Assembly: GCA_963971285.1 (NCBI GenBank)
Contig: OZ020262.1
Span: 6,915,036-6,979,035 of the forward strand
Source of the DNA: Astropecten irregularis
Lineage: Eukaryota; Echinodermata; Asteroidea; Paxillosida; Astropectinidae
Direction: 5' to 3'
Length of the DNA: 64,000 nt
Shown: positions 62,701 through 64,000 of the stretch, piece after piece
Position numbering within the stretch: the stretch's first letter is position 1
Layout: each line of letters begins with the position of its first letter
The notes under the pieces: model-generated
What the model was told of the DNA's origin: nothing
Seen by the model: only the letters and a program-made list of their open reading frames with translations
Databases searched by the model: none
Made by a program: the position numbers and the translations under genes

Positions 62701-64000
62701 CCAGATGATGTGATTCTAAAAAGGCTTGTTCATAGACAATTTGAAAGATATTCTTTTAAAGATGTTTTGGTAGAGAGTTAACTGTACCTTTCCTTCCACA
62801 ACCGACGCGGAGGCACAGTGGAATGACCAGATACAACAGGATGGTCTCGGTCCTCTCTGCCGAATTGAAGATGGGTGTGCCTCCAAACACTTGTTCCAGG
62901 GTGTACAGATCCTGAACATGCAGCCAGAAACTCAGGTTAAATTCACACATGCACACACAATCGTTCTTCTCTCTCCAAGATGTGACCTTCCCTTGAAATG
63001 ATGTACATTTTTTTTTTATTTCTTCTCATCATTCTTCACTGATGACGCAAATTTGGAATTCAATCATCTACGAACTGATTAGCACTGGGAATCGGTATCT
63101 GCAAAAGGCTCAGGGAAAATAGGTTTTGACGGTTCATCTTCAAAGAGTCTGGGATACTGAGAAGTCGAGGTGTAAGGACTGAGGTAGGGATTGTAAGAGT
63201 AAGAACTGATTACTTTTCTGTGACTCTCAAAAGCTTAAAGACTGATGCATTTTTGATGTTGCTGGGAGGAGCACAGTTAAACTAGTGTCATGGCAACTGA
63301 TCAGGAATCTTTTTGAAGAGAAGAGGATAGTTCTTGTCCCTGCAATGAAAAGTATCTTCTTGGATGCATTCTTGGATGACATGAAGAAACGGTAGCTGGT
63401 TGTCTGATAGCATTACCTTCATCCTACCGTTGCACAACCTGTTGAGGGCACCATTTTTTGTTTTGTCTTTTTGGGGCACCAAGACAACGACCAGGGACAC
63501 CAGGACAAAGACCAGGGGTACCAGGGCAGAGACAGACCAGGGGCACCAAGGAAAAGACCAGGGGCACCAGGGCACTGACCAGGGTGCACCAAGTCAATTC
63601 TATGACAAGGGGCATGAAGACAGTGACCAGGGCTACCAGGCAGTGACCAGGGGCACCAAGGCACTAACCAGGTGCACCAAGACAATGACCAAGTGGCACC
63701 AAGACAATGACATGGGGCAACAAAGCAACGGTAAACCAAGGGCACCAAGGCAATGAAAACCAGGGTACTTTGCCTTTGTGACCGTCTAGACGTTTCTGCC
63801 CTGCCCCTACAAGGGCAACAGATGGCGAATACCCATACCCCTCCCCTAAATCTCCCCCGGCTTCCCTTCCCTTTTTCTCCCAATCTCCGCCCCTCCAACG
63901 TCTGCTAAGAGACAAATATTCACCCACCATAACAATGGAAAAAGAAAAAAGCATTTAAAAAAAGTGAGATAGGTATAAAAAACCCAATACCTCCGTCAAA
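59796..64000 (-). CDS. UNC80: UNC80-like NALCN channel complex subunit (C-terminal part)
   Basis: Nine complete minus-strand exons with consistent phases: 62788-62911, 62421-62651, 62156-62251, 61804-61892, 61302-61467, 61067-61192, 60753-60903, 60208-60440 and 59796-60046, plus a possible partial exon at 63991-64000 (donor GTATTG). They give about 488 residues ending at TAG 59796-59798. Segments LYTLEQVFGGTPIFNSAER, LYLVIPLCLRVGCGRK, GLKMMMVCFENQLSREW and ALWSFMDFVITVRTPLYV fit the conserved C-terminal region of UNC80, the large scaffold that brings NALCN sodium-leak channels to neuronal membranes. UNC79 is the main alternative; I rely on family memory, not an alignment. Then come Ser/Arg-rich (SRRSSSRQGSSRRNSTRRR) and acidic (EADDERDEEEEEM) stretches. 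The protein ends DTCV, which fits a class I PDZ ligand. The N-terminal bulk is beyond the right edge. Confidence 0.78.
61560..61735 (-). repeat. SINE of the 31478 type, inverted
   Basis: Reverse complement matches the tail at 31478: gaatgcagccatggg, ttaagcaagactctttgtca, aagagtaaattgggtatctg. It lies in the UNC80-like intron next to the exon at 61804. Confidence 0.7.
63472..63765 (-). repeat. Minisatellite F, locus 3
   Basis: About 14 diverged copies of the 21-bp unit (accaggggcaccaagacaat) in an UNC80-like intron. The rest of 62912-63990 shows no exon-like sequence. Confidence 0.88.

Overview
The window is intron-rich, AT-leaning animal nuclear DNA. It has canonical GT-AG introns, tRNA-derived SINEs and several MITE families. 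The protein sequences fit an invertebrate deuterostome, most likely an echinoderm, but no species is assigned. Six protein-coding genes were rebuilt exon by exon from reading frame, splice signals and family knowledge; all splice phases agree.

Layout, left to right: (1) CCDC39, minus strand, first seven coding exons, running off the left edge; it belongs to the axonemal 96-nm ruler. (2) KPNA3/4-type importin alpha, minus strand, complete in 11 coding exons. (3) arx, a Q50 paired-class homeobox gene, plus strand, 3 coding exons. (4) POLA1, catalytic subunit of DNA polymerase alpha, minus strand, complete in 38 coding exons. (5) PCYT1, CTP:phosphocholine cytidylyltransferase, plus strand, 7 coding exons. 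(6) An UNC80-like gene (NALCN channel complex), minus strand, C-terminal exons only, running off the right edge.

The most notable feature is gene order. arx(+), POLA1(-), PCYT1(+) is the exact mirror of human PCYT1B-POLA1-ARX on Xp22.1-p21.3: PCYT1 head to head with POLA1, POLA1 tail to tail with ARX. The three genes have unrelated jobs (membrane lipid synthesis, DNA replication, neural patterning), so retained linkage suggests a regulatory block around arx, or a shared POLA1/PCYT1 promoter, or both. The start-to-start interval of POLA1 and PCYT1 holds an E2F-type site next to the POLA1 ATG, a DR1 element and a candidate noncoding first exon for PCYT1.

Introns and intergenic DNA carry a dense set of small non-autonomous elements: two TIR families repeated five to seven times (A and B), a 120-bp family that also occurs as a foldback (C), a short MITE nested inside a family A copy (G), a long-TIR element with a 9-bp target duplication inside a SINE, tRNA-SINEs, a minisatellite at three loci and one reverse-transcriptase fragment. 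No CRISPR array, rRNA gene or convincing functional tRNA gene was seen, and no clearly undescribed protein system was found.
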